A DNA stretch of 64,000 bases from Lachnospiraceae bacterium (GCA_900768755.1 CAAGDV010000001.1:1-64000); one strand, 5' to 3'; counted from the first letter of the stretch, positions 17,047 through 25,990 are shown. Notes: generated from the letters alone by a model not told the origin. A program made the numbers and translations.

Positions 17047-18729
17047 ATGAAAAATCCCGACTATTTCATATTTGATTCTCTTTCCGAAGCAACCGCTTTG
17101 GAGTTGAATCAATGCATAATCCAGTCAGACAGTTCCTCAATATGTCTGATTGATTCGCGCGCGACCAACCCCGACGAAGTCTCGGACATTCTCAACTCGT
17201 ACCCCATTCTGCCGCAGTCCGGCATTATAATAATGGGAAAAAACATTTCAACGGAAAACTGCGCGGATTTGCTTATGCTGTATCCGCACGAGATATATGC
17301 CGTTGTTATTTCCAAAAAAATCTTTCGCTCCACCGGCTGTTTTAACGAAAAACTGCCCTCAGGCGTTATATCGGAGTTCCTGTGCCGCTCATTGGCATCA
17401 TGCACATTAACCGTAATCCCCTGCGACTGCGAGGGTTGTAATACTCGCCCGGCCGCTGCCGATTCGGATGCCTGCGCTTACATCCTAAGAGAGAGTATAC
17501 CACTTCTGTCCGCTCAAAATCAACTCAATATGTGTTATTCGCATTTATATGAATATTTTGACGCTCACGGCCTGGCAGACAATTTTGTTGCTTCATTAGA
17601 TAAATACACAGGCAAGGGCAGCGATTTTTCCGCGATGCAGAAAGATACCGCGCCCATACTTATTATAATAGGAGACAACACCTGCTACGGCACCCTCAGG
17701 TATTTTGGCAGGGCGCTGGCAGAAGCCCTCGCAGAGCGCGGACAGTGTGTTATCACATCCGAGGAAATCAATAACAGTGATTACTATCTCAATACATGTT
17801 TTAAGGCGGTGATAGGTTTTCAGTCGCCGGCACTTTTCAATACTATATTCCGCCAAAAACCCTGTCCGAAGCTTCAGTTCTGGTTCGACCACCCGGGCTT
17901 TTTTCCGGAAATGTTTTCGAATATTCCGGACGACTACTTCTTTTTGTGCCAGGATTATGGACATGCTGAATACATCCGCGGTCACTACGGTATTGTCAAT
18001 GCGCTCCATCTGTGGCCCGGCGGAACGCCATATCCCGAATACCGGGGCGAGCGGCCGTACGACATATCTTTTGTCGGCTCATACATAAAGCCCACACTGC
18101 CCGATATGACTCCCGCGCAGAAGCACTACTACGACTACATGCTCTCACACCCCATGATGAGTTTTGAGGAAGGGCTTTCAAAAAGCGGCGTTGATAATCT
18201 TTCGCCCGGCATCACGCTTTCGGAGCTTTGCAACGTGTGTCTTTTGGTCGCAGGCTTCTATAAGCATAAGGTTGTAAAAACAATTCTTGATGCCGGCCTC
18301 ACACTGCATGTGTGCGGAAAAAGCTGGTACGCTTACAGCGAAAAAATACCGCCGAATCTTATTATCCACGACGCCATCGACTATGAGGACGCGCATGATT
18401 TCTGGGCACATTCAAAAATAAGCCTGAACATCATGACCTGGCATAAATGTGGAATGACCGAACGCATTGCACAGATTCTTTTGTCAGACTCCGTGTGCGT
18501 GTCGGACACAACAGCGTATCTTTCGGAGAATTTTTCCGGAGATGAGCTGTGTCTGTTTTCCCTTGATGCCATAGATAAGCTTCCCCGGATGCTTAACGAA
18601 CTGCTTTCTGACCCCGCGCGCATGGAGCTTATGCGCAAAAAAGGACGCAAAAAAGCTCTTTTTTACCACACCTGGGCAAAAAAAGCCGAAGAAATATGCA
18701 ATTTACTAGTGACAAATCCATTTTCTTAG
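17047..18729 (+). CDS. CgeB-like glycosyltransferase, large form
   Basis: A 560-residue cytosolic protein. Its second half matches the CgeB/Glyco_trans_1_2 type of nucleotide-sugar-dependent transferase: FWFDHPGFF (near residue 280), HLWPGGTPYP then YDISFVGSY (near 340), and a C-terminal sugar-nucleotide site with KISLNIMTWHKCGMTERI (near 465), equivalent to the INLNI...SIRTGMPLR region in the three shorter relatives in this window. The first 200 residues are an extra domain I do not recognise. Start at 17047 follows GCAGGAGG at 8 bases. It is the first gene of the flagellar glycosylation island; flagellin or another surface protein is the probable acceptor (inference). Confidence 0.75.
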   Translation: MKNPDYFIFDSLSEATALELNQCIIQSDSSSICLIDSRATNPDEVSDILNSYPILPQSGIIIMGKNISTENCADLLMLYPHEIYAVVISKKIFRSTGCFNEKLPSGVISEFLCRSLASCTLTVIPCDCEGCNTRPAAADSDACAYILRESIPLLSAQNQLNMCYSHLYEYFDAHGLADNFVASLDKYTGKGSDFSAMQKDTAPILIIIGDNTCYGTLRYFGRALAEALAERGQCVITSEEINNSDYYLNTCFKAVIGFQSPALFNTIFRQKPCPKLQFWFDHPGFFPEMFSNIPDDYFFLCQDYGHAEYIRGHYGIVNALHLWPGGTPYPEYRGERPYDISFVGSYIKPTLPDMTPAQKHYYDYMLSHPMMSFEEGLSKSGVDNLSPGITLSELCNVCLLVAGFYKHKVVKTILDAGLTLHVCGKSWYAYSEKIPPNLIIHDAIDYEDAHDFWAHSKISLNIMTWHKCGMTERIAQILLSDSVCVSDTTAYLSENFSGDELCLFSLDAIDKLPRMLNELLSDPARMELMRKKGRKKALFYHTWAKKAEEICNLLVTNPFS

Positions 18730-18737
18730 CTTATAAT
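18709..18737 (+). promoter_or_regulatory. Probable sigma-A promoter before the FliD-like gene
   Basis: GTGACA (18709-18714), 17-base spacer, TATAAT (18732-18737). The -35 lies within the last codons of the glycosyltransferase gene, so the FliD-like gene can be read separately. Confidence 0.6.
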
Positions 18738-18805
18738 ATAAGTGTGAAAATGGATTTTTCATATACATCTTTATGTAATCATAGACAGACAAGGAGGTGA
18801 CTGTT

Positions 18806-20095
18806 ATGATTAGTAGTGTCTACAATTACTACATGTCCGAGTACGGACTTCGTCCGAACGACAAGCACAGTGCTCATAAGAAGAGCGAACTGCGCGATGT
18901 CTACAACAACATTATTAAGCTTAGCAAGTCAAGTCCTGTCTATAAGCTTGATGTATCCGAAGCATCCCAGAAGCTTGCAATTGATATCAAAGAGAACGCC
19001 CGCAGTCTGTCTGACATTACGGACGATTTGACTGATGCCGAGAACGGCGCTATGACATTTAAGAGCATTGCCGAGTCGGACAATGAGGACGTTGTCGGCG
19101 TAAAATACATCGGCGACAATACCGGCGCTGACGAGAACCGTTCTTTTACCATTGCGGTCAAGCAGCTTGCGACCCCACAGGTCAATACCGGCAATTACCT
19201 CAATCCGCGCGCGCGGAGCCTTTTTACCGGAACATATACTTTTGATGTCAACATCTCTTCGATTACATATGAACTGCAGTTTTCGGTCAAGGACGAGGAC
19301 ACGAACATTGACATACAGAACAGGCTTGTCCGCCTCATCAACAAATCCAACATCGGACTGAACGCCGGACTTGTAAGCAACGCCCAGGGGCAGAATGCAC
19401 TGTCTCTCACCTCCAATATGACGGGCGTCGGCGACCGGCCGGTAATATTTACAATAACCGACGATTCCGCGGATGACAATTTGTCCGCGCTGTCGGGTGC
19501 CGTATCGGCGCTCGGCCTTAACAATACCACGTCATATCCGGGCAATGCGGTATTTGACCTAAACGGCGATGAGAAAATATCATCTGCCAATACATTTACC
19601 GTTGACCGCGAATTTGAAGTTACACTTAAGGATGTCAACGCCGAAGGCGAGGCGGTAACAATCGGATTAAAACAGAATATGGACTCGCTGATAGACAGCC
19701 TCCACGAATTGGCCGATAGTTACAACAGACTTGCTGTCCTTGCCGGGAATGGCACGGGTACCGGAAGCCGCAGACTCTATTCCGACCTTGCCGCCATCTC
19801 CTCCGAATATAGTGATGTATTAACATCCAATGGGTTATCAGTTTCGGATAAAGGTCTTCTGACAGTCGACGACGAAGTGTTAAAGCAGTCCTCTGTTGAC
19901 GGACGGCTTTTGGATACGCTTTCCCAGATAGGCAGATTTAAAACAGCCCTTCAGAACAAAGCCAAATCAATTGTGATTAATCCAATGGAATACGTCGACA
20001 AAGTAATTGTGAATTATAAGAATCCCCGGCGTCTCACCGCAGACCCTTATACGACCTCTATCTACACCGGAATGATGTACAACGGATATTGTTAG
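18806..20095 (+). CDS. Short FliD-like filament-cap protein
   Basis: A 429-residue secreted-type flagellar protein without signal peptide. Residues 100-230 resemble FliD D2/D3-type beta domains (FTIAVKQLATPQ, TYTFDVNISSITYELQFSV, LVSNAQGQNALSLTS), and the C-terminal half shows the FliD pattern NMDSLIDSLHELADSYN then SDKGLLTVDDEVLK. The N-terminal hook-binding signature of the main FliD (SGLASGLDT-like, seen as LSGMTSGLDTD in the gene at 32076) is absent; it begins MISSVYNYYMSEYG. The ATG follows AAGGAGGTGA; an upstream in-frame GTG overlaps that site and is not used. It may form an alternative cap or be a filament-associated protein. A terminator follows. Confidence 0.65.
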   Translation: MISSVYNYYMSEYGLRPNDKHSAHKKSELRDVYNNIIKLSKSSPVYKLDVSEASQKLAIDIKENARSLSDITDDLTDAENGAMTFKSIAESDNEDVVGVKYIGDNTGADENRSFTIAVKQLATPQVNTGNYLNPRARSLFTGTYTFDVNISSITYELQFSVKDEDTNIDIQNRLVRLINKSNIGLNAGLVSNAQGQNALSLTSNMTGVGDRPVIFTITDDSADDNLSALSGAVSALGLNNTTSYPGNAVFDLNGDEKISSANTFTVDREFEVTLKDVNAEGEAVTIGLKQNMDSLIDSLHELADSYNRLAVLAGNGTGTGSRRLYSDLAAISSEYSDVLTSNGLSVSDKGLLTVDDEVLKQSSVDGRLLDTLSQIGRFKTALQNKAKSIVINPMEYVDKVIVNYKNPRRLTADPYTTSIYTGMMYNGYC

Positions 20096-20096
20096 G

Positions 20097-20135
20097 AACC
20101 GCTTCTTGTTCTACGAATCAGGAAGCGGTTTTTCC
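20097..20135 (+). terminator. Terminator of the FliD-like gene
   Basis: AACCGCTTCTTG pairs with CAGGAAGCGGTT (one wobble) around a ten-base loop, followed by TTTTT. It starts one base after the stop and overlaps the 3' end of the opposing sigma factor gene, so it may work in both directions. Confidence 0.85.
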
Positions 20136-20623
20136 ATTATTTTTTTGAGTTTCTGCCGGCTTCTGGACAATCTTTTGTGGACATTGCTTACCGTGGTGTT
20201 CTCTTCATCCGCAATCCTTGTCATTTCATAATTCTTAAAATACCTTAGAATCAGTATTCTTCTCTCGTCCTCTCCAAGCTCATCCATGTACTGGCGCATG
20301 CTCTCCTTAAGCACCGCGCCCTCCATTGCCCGGTCCGTGCCCATAAAGGCTTCCTCCCACTCCTTATCGGTATACCGGATTCTGTCATTTTTCGCCCTGT
20401 ATGTCCGGCACATTCTGTCACAGGTGTCCTTAAGATATTTTCCCCTGGCCTCATCCTTCTGACTGTCCCACCAGTTTCTGTGAAGCATGGCCTCCACATA
20501 TGTATCATTGACGATGTCCCGCGCAGCCTCCATGTCCCCCAGAATATGGAACGCCCTCCAAAACAGCTCCTCCGACAGTTTTTCATACGCATCCGACAGC
20601 TTCAGTGAAAAATTATCCTCCAT
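20111..20623 (-). CDS. ECF-type RNA polymerase sigma factor
   Basis: A 170-residue sigma-70-family protein of extracytoplasmic-function size. Region 2 is seen as LFWRAFHILGDMEAARDIVNDTYVEAML-type sequence (residues 20-48; core ARDIVNDTYVEA) and region 4 as LGEDERRILILRYFKNYEMTRIA (115-137) with the helix-turn-helix NTTVSNVHKRLSRSRQKL. No anti-sigma factor gene lies beside it on the same strand, which is unusual for this class. Ribosome-binding site GAGGAGG. Its leader contains TTGTCTATTACTG-TAAAGGG-TATAG, which may be an ECF promoter for autoregulation (inference). Targets unknown. Confidence 0.85.
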   Translation of the reverse strand: MEDNFSLKLSDAYEKLSEELFWRAFHILGDMEAARDIVNDTYVEAMLHRNWWDSQKDEARGKYLKDTCDRMCRTYRAKNDRIRYTDKEWEEAFMGTDRAMEGAVLKESMRQYMDELGEDERRILILRYFKNYEMTRIADEENTTVSNVHKRLSRSRQKLKKIMEKPLPDS

Positions 20624-20762
20624 AAATCAAAAACCTCCTCTATACCCTTTACAGTAATAGACAAGGTTTTTATATAAAAAGTAACATATTGCGGCATTAA
20701 AAAGTATTTGATATTATAATACAGGAAATAATATTTTAGAAAATCTTTGATTGGAGATATAT

Positions 20763-21623
20763 ATGCGCAGCAGAGGCGGTAAAATTGCATTGAACATTAT
20801 GATGATTATTTTGGGCAACATCCTTGACGCGGCGGGATTTGTCTTCTTCGTTGTGCCCTCGGGGCTCATCACGGGCGGCGCGTCAGGTCTCGGACTCTTC
20901 ATGAATCATCTGTTCGGAATACCTGTTTCGGTTTTTGTTTTTGTGCTCAATCTGGTAATGTTCATCGTCGGTTTCATCTTCCTGGGCAAAAAATATGCCA
21001 TGTCCACGGCGCTCAGTTCCTTCTTCTATCCGGTTGTTATGGGAATAATGGAACGCATCGTCGGGGATTTTGTTCTCACAAACGATATTTTCCTGTGCAC
21101 AATCATGGGCGGTCTCTTAATCGGCGCCGGAGTAGGCCTGGTATTAAAAGCGGGCGCATCAAGCGGTGGTGTTGACGTCATCCCGCTCATCCTCAACAAA
21201 TACTTCAAAACGTCCCTCTCCGTGATGATTTATGCAGTCGACATCGTCATACTTCTTTTGCAGATTACCCAGAAACCCATCGACTCCATCCTGTACGGAG
21301 TTGTTCTGGTGCTCATCTACTCAATCCTCATTGACAAGATGATGCTGATCGGAAAAAGCATGGTGCAGGTCAAGATTGTGAGCCGGAGTAACCTTGCCAT
21401 CCGCGATGCAATTTTTGAACAGCTCGACCGCGGCGTGACCTTGCTTAAGAGCCGTACCGGTTATCTTGAGGAAGACACCGAGGTTGTACTCACCGTCGTG
21501 ACCAACCGGCAGCTTGTAAAAATCGAAAAAATTGTCCATGAAATTGACCCCAGGGCCTTTATGATTGTTAACCGCGTGAGCGAGGTTGTCGGCGAAGGCT
21601 TCACCTACCCGCCCGAGGGCTGA
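20763..21623 (+). CDS. YitT-family membrane protein (DUF161/DUF2179)
   Basis: A 286-residue membrane protein with five to six hydrophobic segments in the first 200 residues (for example IALNIMMIILGNILDAAGF, VFVFVLNLVMFIVGFIFL, IYAVDIVILLLQI) and Gly-rich loops (PSGLITGGASGLGLFMNH, GAGVGLVLKAGASSGG) typical of the YitT/DUF161 family. Residues 205-286 form the cytosolic DUF2179 domain (YLEEDTEVVLTVVTNRQL, IDPRAFMIVN). The role of the family is not settled; some members are suggested transporters. ATG at 20763 follows TTGGAGA. It is a stand-alone gene in the island with no clear tie to flagella. Confidence 0.85.
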   Translation: MRSRGGKIALNIMMIILGNILDAAGFVFFVVPSGLITGGASGLGLFMNHLFGIPVSVFVFVLNLVMFIVGFIFLGKKYAMSTALSSFFYPVVMGIMERIVGDFVLTNDIFLCTIMGGLLIGAGVGLVLKAGASSGGVDVIPLILNKYFKTSLSVMIYAVDIVILLLQITQKPIDSILYGVVLVLIYSILIDKMMLIGKSMVQVKIVSRSNLAIRDAIFEQLDRGVTLLKSRTGYLEEDTEVVLTVVTNRQLVKIEKIVHEIDPRAFMIVNRVSEVVGEGFTYPPEG

Positions 21624-22784
21624 TTACAGCCCCGGAATAATCCGGGCCATCTCGTCAAATCTATTGGCGTACGTATGGTATGCCTTTATTTTGTTATATC
21701 CGTTCCGTGCAATCTCCCGGCGCTCATCCTCGTGTTCCAGATAATAGTCTATTTTGTCCAGCATGTCCTGACGGTTCTTAAACGTAACCAGATCCTCCCC
21801 GTCCTTAAAAAACAGCTTAAGCTCCTTCTGGCAGTTAGTCAGGCAGAACCCTCCCGAGCCCATAATGTCAAAAACCCTCAAAGGAATTCCGCTTCTGATG
21901 CTTTTGATGGTAAGGTTAAGGTTAATTCTGCTGTCGCAAAACACCTTCGGCGCCGTGTGCCAGTAATCGGCAATCCCCTTATTGACCGCGCGCACAAAAT
22001 GCACTGACTCATCGTCCGTATACACATTTATATCATGCTTTCTTGCGATATCCGCAATAACGCTTTTGCGCTCAAGCTGGGCGGTTTTGTAGCTGAGCAC
22101 CGTGGTGGAAAAGATAAGTGAAAGGTCCGAAAAAGACCGCTCTGACTTTGCTAACTTAAAATGTCTGGAGAGTTCCGAAAGCATATCTCCGTCCAGCGCG
22201 TCGTCCAGAAGATACTCGCTGTACGTGTTCATCTGCATTTTGAGCACCGCATCAAAATACCCCTTCATATATTCGGGCATATGCTCATACACCTCATCAT
22301 ATGAATTTTTGTTATACATGCTTCCCACAAAACTCACGGGCGCCTCATAGCTTTCCCCGGGCTCCCTCATGGCCACAACCTCATCCAGTCTGTCCGTGTC
22401 GGCGCACAAGGGCAGATAATACACCGCTGCCCCCATATTCTGAAAATACATCTGGTCGACCATGTCAAAAGTAAAAATCGCGTTGACCCGGTTAAACACG
22501 GAGAGGTTGTACATTGTAGAAATCGGGCTGTCGCAGCACCAGCTCACATACCTTATGCCCCGTTTCTCACAGATATCCGATATCACCGGAAAAAAATTCA
22601 CGGTAAAAACCATATCATATTTCTTCAAATCAATTGCGTTGCAGAATTTCGCCGCAAAATACTCATCCGACTCAAAATTCACCATATCCCCGCATATCTC
22701 GTCAACAACATGCCCACGCGCTTTCAAATTCCTGATAATGTCGTACTGATTGTATGCCTTCCATCTGTACATAAGTATATTCAT
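21624..22784 (-). CDS. CgeB-like glycosyltransferase (DUF3880-type N-terminus)
   Basis: A 386-residue cytosolic protein. The N-terminal Rossmann-like half starts MNILMYRWKAYNQ and has VFTVNFFPVISDICEKRG and WCCDSP (near residue 90); the C-terminal transferase half has VSFVGSMYNKN (near 150), INLNLTIKSIRSGIPLRV (near 290) and the acceptor-site MGSGGFCLTN. These blocks match the two plus-strand relatives at 26108 and 27286. CgeB proteins modify spore or cell surfaces; next to Maf genes and flagellin, a flagellin glycan transferase is more likely. Start at 22784 after GGAGAG; an upstream in-frame codon would add 28 hydrophobic-basic residues without a binding site. Divergent from the gene at 22863. 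Confidence 0.75.
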   Translation of the reverse strand: MNILMYRWKAYNQYDIIRNLKARGHVVDEICGDMVNFESDEYFAAKFCNAIDLKKYDMVFTVNFFPVISDICEKRGIRYVSWCCDSPISTMYNLSVFNRVNAIFTFDMVDQMYFQNMGAAVYYLPLCADTDRLDEVVAMREPGESYEAPVSFVGSMYNKNSYDEVYEHMPEYMKGYFDAVLKMQMNTYSEYLLDDALDGDMLSELSRHFKLAKSERSFSDLSLIFSTTVLSYKTAQLERKSVIADIARKHDINVYTDDESVHFVRAVNKGIADYWHTAPKVFCDSRINLNLTIKSIRSGIPLRVFDIMGSGGFCLTNCQKELKLFFKDGEDLVTFKNRQDMLDKIDYYLEHEDERREIARNGYNKIKAYHTYANRFDEMARIIPGL

Positions 22785-22797
22785 ATGCACTCTCCGT

Positions 22798-22826
22798 TTG
22801 AGGTTTTTTTCTTTATGTGATATAAT
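22798..22826 (+). promoter_or_regulatory. Sigma-A promoter for the small-protein/Maf operon
   Basis: TTGAGG (22798-22803), a T-rich 17-base spacer and TATAAT (22821-22826), 36 bases before the ATG at 22863. Confidence 0.75.
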
Positions 22827-22862
22827 TATTATATATAATTTTTTTGCAAAGGAAAAGGCTTT

Positions 22863-23189
22863 ATGCACGAAATAATCAACCGAATTGATTCTCTCATAAC
22901 CTATTGCGATGAACTGACCCGCTGCGTTCTGGGCGATTTGCCTGCCGTTGAGCCTGCGCAGGCAATCAGTCAGGGACTTCCGGCGCTGATTAACGACGTC
23001 GCACAGATTTACATAACCGACGCCTACTCATCGCATCTTTCCGACCTTCCGTCGTGGGTGGAGATTATTAAAAAATACATTGATGCCCTCAACAGCAAGG
23101 ACATTCTTCTTCTTTTGGACATCGCAAGCTACGAGATAAAGGAGAATCTTATTGAGATGAAATCAATTCTTTTGGGAGGCGAACAATGA
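22863..23189 (+). CDS. Small acidic protein cotranslated with Maf
   Basis: A 108-residue protein I do not recognise. It is helical by composition, with no membrane span or Cys, and is rich in Leu/Ile heptad-like spacing (INRIDSLITYCDELT at the start, SWVEIIKKYIDALNSKDILL near residue 62, and a final helix YEIKENLIEMKSILL). Its stop codon overlaps the start of the Maf gene (ATGA), so the two are translationally coupled and probably act together, perhaps as a subunit or chaperone of the transferase. GGAAAAGG lies before its ATG. Function is not assigned. Confidence 0.7.
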   Translation: MHEIINRIDSLITYCDELTRCVLGDLPAVEPAQAISQGLPALINDVAQIYITDAYSSHLSDLPSWVEIIKKYIDALNSKDILLLLDIASYEIKENLIEMKSILLGGEQ

Positions 23190-24859
23190 GCGCACAGATA
23201 ATTGAACTTGACGGACGGCTTATTCTTACATACACCGGTTCGGACGGTGCTTTTTACAGACTGGGCAGTGCATATCATGCGGATTACTACCAGAGAATAT
23301 GGGCAGAATCGCATCTTAGCGATTACAGACATGCCGTGTATCTTGTCTTCGGACTTGGGGACGGCAGCTATCTTCAGGAGCTGATTCGTGTCGCAGATTC
23401 CGACAGCCTTTTTATTGTGTACGAACCGGACAGCGATATCTATGAAACGGCGGCAAAAGCCTTCGCGCTTGACAGTCTCGCCGAACGGGATAATGTGATT
23501 ATAATACACAATGCGGCGGTGTCCGAATTCAAAGATATCATAAACCGCAGGGTTTCCTCAGTTGCTTTCATCGGTATGAGAATCTGTGTGTATCCGAATT
23601 ACAACAGAATTTTCGCCTCCGAATATGACAGTTTCTGCGAGGCGGTCGAATCAGTGAGATATTCCAAATCAAGCTCACAGAGAACCATTGCAAACAATGG
23701 GCGGATTGCAATATACAATATCCTCAACAACTTTAAGGTGCTAGCCCACTCACAGTCAATAACCGCACTGAAAGACATTGTCAGTCCGGATATTCCAGTC
23801 ATCATCTGCGGAGCCGGTCCGTCACTCAATGATGCTATCCCGCATCTTCCCACGGTCAAAGGCCGCGCGCTGATATTATGTGTGGATTCCGCACTGCCCG
23901 CACTCCTTAAGCATGACATTATTCCTGACTTAATGATTTCAGTAGATCCCATTAAAGAAGATTTTAATTTTAAAGACCCGCGTGTCAAAAATATTCCCGG
24001 CGTTTTTCCGATGCCCTGCCGCAATTTTATCTTTGACGGGCGAACCGCGCCAAGCTTTTTCTATAACTGCGCAGGAAGCATCGCCGCACTTTTTGCCGAC
24101 ACTTATGGCATTGAGCTTCCCGACCTTAAGGCCACCTCATCCGTCGGCAACCACGCCTACGCCGTGGCAGAGTATCTCGGTTCGCGGACTATTATTCTCA
24201 CTGGAATAGATATGGCATACAAAAACAACCGTACCCATGCCGACGGGACGCTTCTGGAAAACCAGGACTCAAGCACTCTTCCTTGTCAGACCATGGTTAA
24301 GGGCGTTGACGGCAGCATGCTCGCATCGGACCTGTCCATGAATATGTACCGGACACAGCTGGAGGAGCGGATAGTCCAAAACACGGCAGTCACAATCAAC
24401 ACATCTTCCTGCGGTGCCGCATTTTCGGGAACCATACAGATGCCGTTTGAAGAAGCATTAGACAAGTACTGCCCCGTACCGGCACAGGCAGATTTTTCAT
24501 TGTACGCGCCGCTTAATCTGGACCTTTCAGTTTTTTTTGGCGAGTTTCGTAATATTTTGGAGAATTTCACAAATGATACAGAATTCATTTTGACAAGACT
24601 TAACGATTTAAAATCCGCCCGTTCCATATCTGAATCTGAAGCGGACATTCTCATCCCCGCATGTGATGAGATGCTGCAGAAGATACTATGTTTTCCCGTA
24701 CAATTATCTGTATTGTACGCATCGCTCTGTGAATTTAATGCACAGTACAATACAATTTTTAAAAAGGATACCCCTGATGCGGTGGTATCCGGATACATAT
24801 CAATTTTTGAAGCACTTCTGAAAGGAGTGGACTATCTGAAAGAGCTTGAGACATTTTAA
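23186..24859 (+). CDS. Maf-type flagellin glycosyltransferase (DUF115), copy 1
   Basis: A 557-residue motility-associated factor. The central DUF115 (MptE-like) domain shows IICGAGPSLNDAI (near residue 210), DSALPALLKHDIIPDLMISVDP (near 235; shown in two parts: DSALPAL and PDLMISVDP), TSSVGNHAY and TGIDMAYKNNRTHADG. In Campylobacter, Aeromonas and Clostridium, Maf proteins attach nonulosonic or related sugars to Ser/Thr of flagellin before export. The N-terminal 150 residues hold the usual nucleotide-binding-like block (LVFGLGDGSYLQEL, VYEPDSDI). It overlaps the preceding 108-residue gene by four bases. No nonulosonate synthesis genes are in this window, so the donor sugar is unknown. Confidence 0.85.
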   Translation: MSAQIIELDGRLILTYTGSDGAFYRLGSAYHADYYQRIWAESHLSDYRHAVYLVFGLGDGSYLQELIRVADSDSLFIVYEPDSDIYETAAKAFALDSLAERDNVIIIHNAAVSEFKDIINRRVSSVAFIGMRICVYPNYNRIFASEYDSFCEAVESVRYSKSSSQRTIANNGRIAIYNILNNFKVLAHSQSITALKDIVSPDIPVIICGAGPSLNDAIPHLPTVKGRALILCVDSALPALLKHDIIPDLMISVDPIKEDFNFKDPRVKNIPGVFPMPCRNFIFDGRTAPSFFYNCAGSIAALFADTYGIELPDLKATSSVGNHAYAVAEYLGSRTIILTGIDMAYKNNRTHADGTLLENQDSSTLPCQTMVKGVDGSMLASDLSMNMYRTQLEERIVQNTAVTINTSSCGAAFSGTIQMPFEEALDKYCPVPAQADFSLYAPLNLDLSVFFGEFRNILENFTNDTEFILTRLNDLKSARSISESEADILIPACDEMLQKILCFPVQLSVLYASLCEFNAQYNTIFKKDTPDAVVSGYISIFEALLKGVDYLKELETF

Positions 24860-24863
24860 AATC

Positions 24864-25916
24864 TCAAGCTCCCGACAATTCATCAATCCGCGCCGCTGCC
24901 TTTGGGTAGCCGGCGCATTTTTTGTAATATTCAATTGCCCTGCTCGTATCACCGAGGCATTCGTATATCACTCCGGCATTGTAATATGCCTTGTAGGAAT
25001 TAACCCCGTCCATTACCACATCCGTAAGGTGCGTCGCCGCCATAAAATCGTCCACTGCCTCTTCAAACTGCATATTGTTCATGCGCACCAGTCCAAGCAT
25101 AAACATAAAATCGGCGCTGCGCCCAAAATAATCCGTAAGCGCCGTAAGCCCAAGCGCCTCCTTTGCCCTGTCGGTTCTTAACATAGCATATCCGTAGGAT
25201 ACAATAAGATCCGTCACATACTCAAGCTTCTCGTCCATTTCAAGAAAGGTTGCCTTGTGAAACCACTCGTAAGCCTTCTCGTAGTCCCCCTTCATAAAAT
25301 AGCTTTTACCCAGCTGATAAATGATATAAGGGTCATTGGGGTTATTCTCATACACCTCGCTTAGAAGTCTGATATTCCGGTCAGCTTTCCGCTTGATGTA
25401 CTCCTCGTCTCCGTTATATCCGTCATGGTCAAAATACATCGGAAGCACCTTGGTATCGTACCCTTTGCCGTCAGTCCTTACAATCTGCTCATGAATCGCA
25501 CCGGCATAACAAAAGTTTCTCCGGTCGTAAAGACGGTTAACATATTCCTTGGAAATCTGCTCTTCTCCGTCCCTCAAAAACACATTCCGGCGCACAATCC
25601 GACCCACGATATCTCTGTTATCCCGAATAAATCCGCACACCTGATTCCAGTCACACTCAGTCAGATATTCATCAGTGTCTACCATGAGAATCCAATCATT
25701 GTCCGCGCATGCGGCCGCATAATTTCGTGCCGCGGAAAAATCGTTGCACCACTCAAAAGAGAAAACCTTGTCAGTATATTTTTGCGCCACCTGCACCGAA
25801 TCATCCTTTGAGCCGGTGTCCACGACAACAAGCTGTGCCGGAAGCTTTGAGAGTGCCGCAAGGCATCTGTCCAGCCGTTTTGATTCATCGCGCGTAATCA
25901 TGCATATAGAAATCAT
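24864..25916 (-). CDS. GT2 glycosyltransferase with TPR repeats
   Basis: A 350-residue cytosolic protein. Residues 1-110 are a GT-A fold (MISICMITRDESKRLDRC, VVVDTGSKDDS, NDWILMVDTDEYL with the DTDE metal site near residue 88). Residues 200-345 contain tetratricopeptide-like helices (YIIYQLGKSYFMKGDYEKAY and KAYYNAGVIYECLGDTSRAI). This GT2-TPR architecture is frequent in flagellin or S-layer glycosylation loci and resembles SunS-type S-glycosyltransferases. Start at 25916 after AAAGGCG. A sigma-D-like promoter (25964-25990) precedes it, so it is probably expressed with flagellin. It converges with the Maf gene, five bases apart. Confidence 0.85.
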   Translation of the reverse strand: MISICMITRDESKRLDRCLAALSKLPAQLVVVDTGSKDDSVQVAQKYTDKVFSFEWCNDFSAARNYAAACADNDWILMVDTDEYLTECDWNQVCGFIRDNRDIVGRIVRRNVFLRDGEEQISKEYVNRLYDRRNFCYAGAIHEQIVRTDGKGYDTKVLPMYFDHDGYNGDEEYIKRKADRNIRLLSEVYENNPNDPYIIYQLGKSYFMKGDYEKAYEWFHKATFLEMDEKLEYVTDLIVSYGYAMLRTDRAKEALGLTALTDYFGRSADFMFMLGLVRMNNMQFEEAVDDFMAATHLTDVVMDGVNSYKAYYNAGVIYECLGDTSRAIEYYKKCAGYPKAAARIDELSGA

Positions 25917-25963
25917 ACTACGCCTTTCATTTAATCCAAAATAATAAATAACTGTTATAGTAT

Positions 25964-25990
25964 ATATCGGCAAATCTGTACATTACTTCA
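25964..25990 (-). promoter_or_regulatory. Candidate sigma-D promoter of the GT2-TPR gene
   Basis: Minus strand TGAA (25990-25987), 15 bases, GCCGATAT (25971-25964). The -10 is the exact sigma-28/sigma-D word; the -35 differs at one position from TAAA. It lies 48 bases before the start codon. Confidence 0.65.

Noticed and set aside
18797..18805. GTG at 18797 as start of the FliD-like gene
   Set aside because: It lies inside the AAGGAGGTGA ribosome-binding site; the ATG at 18806 is correctly spaced.
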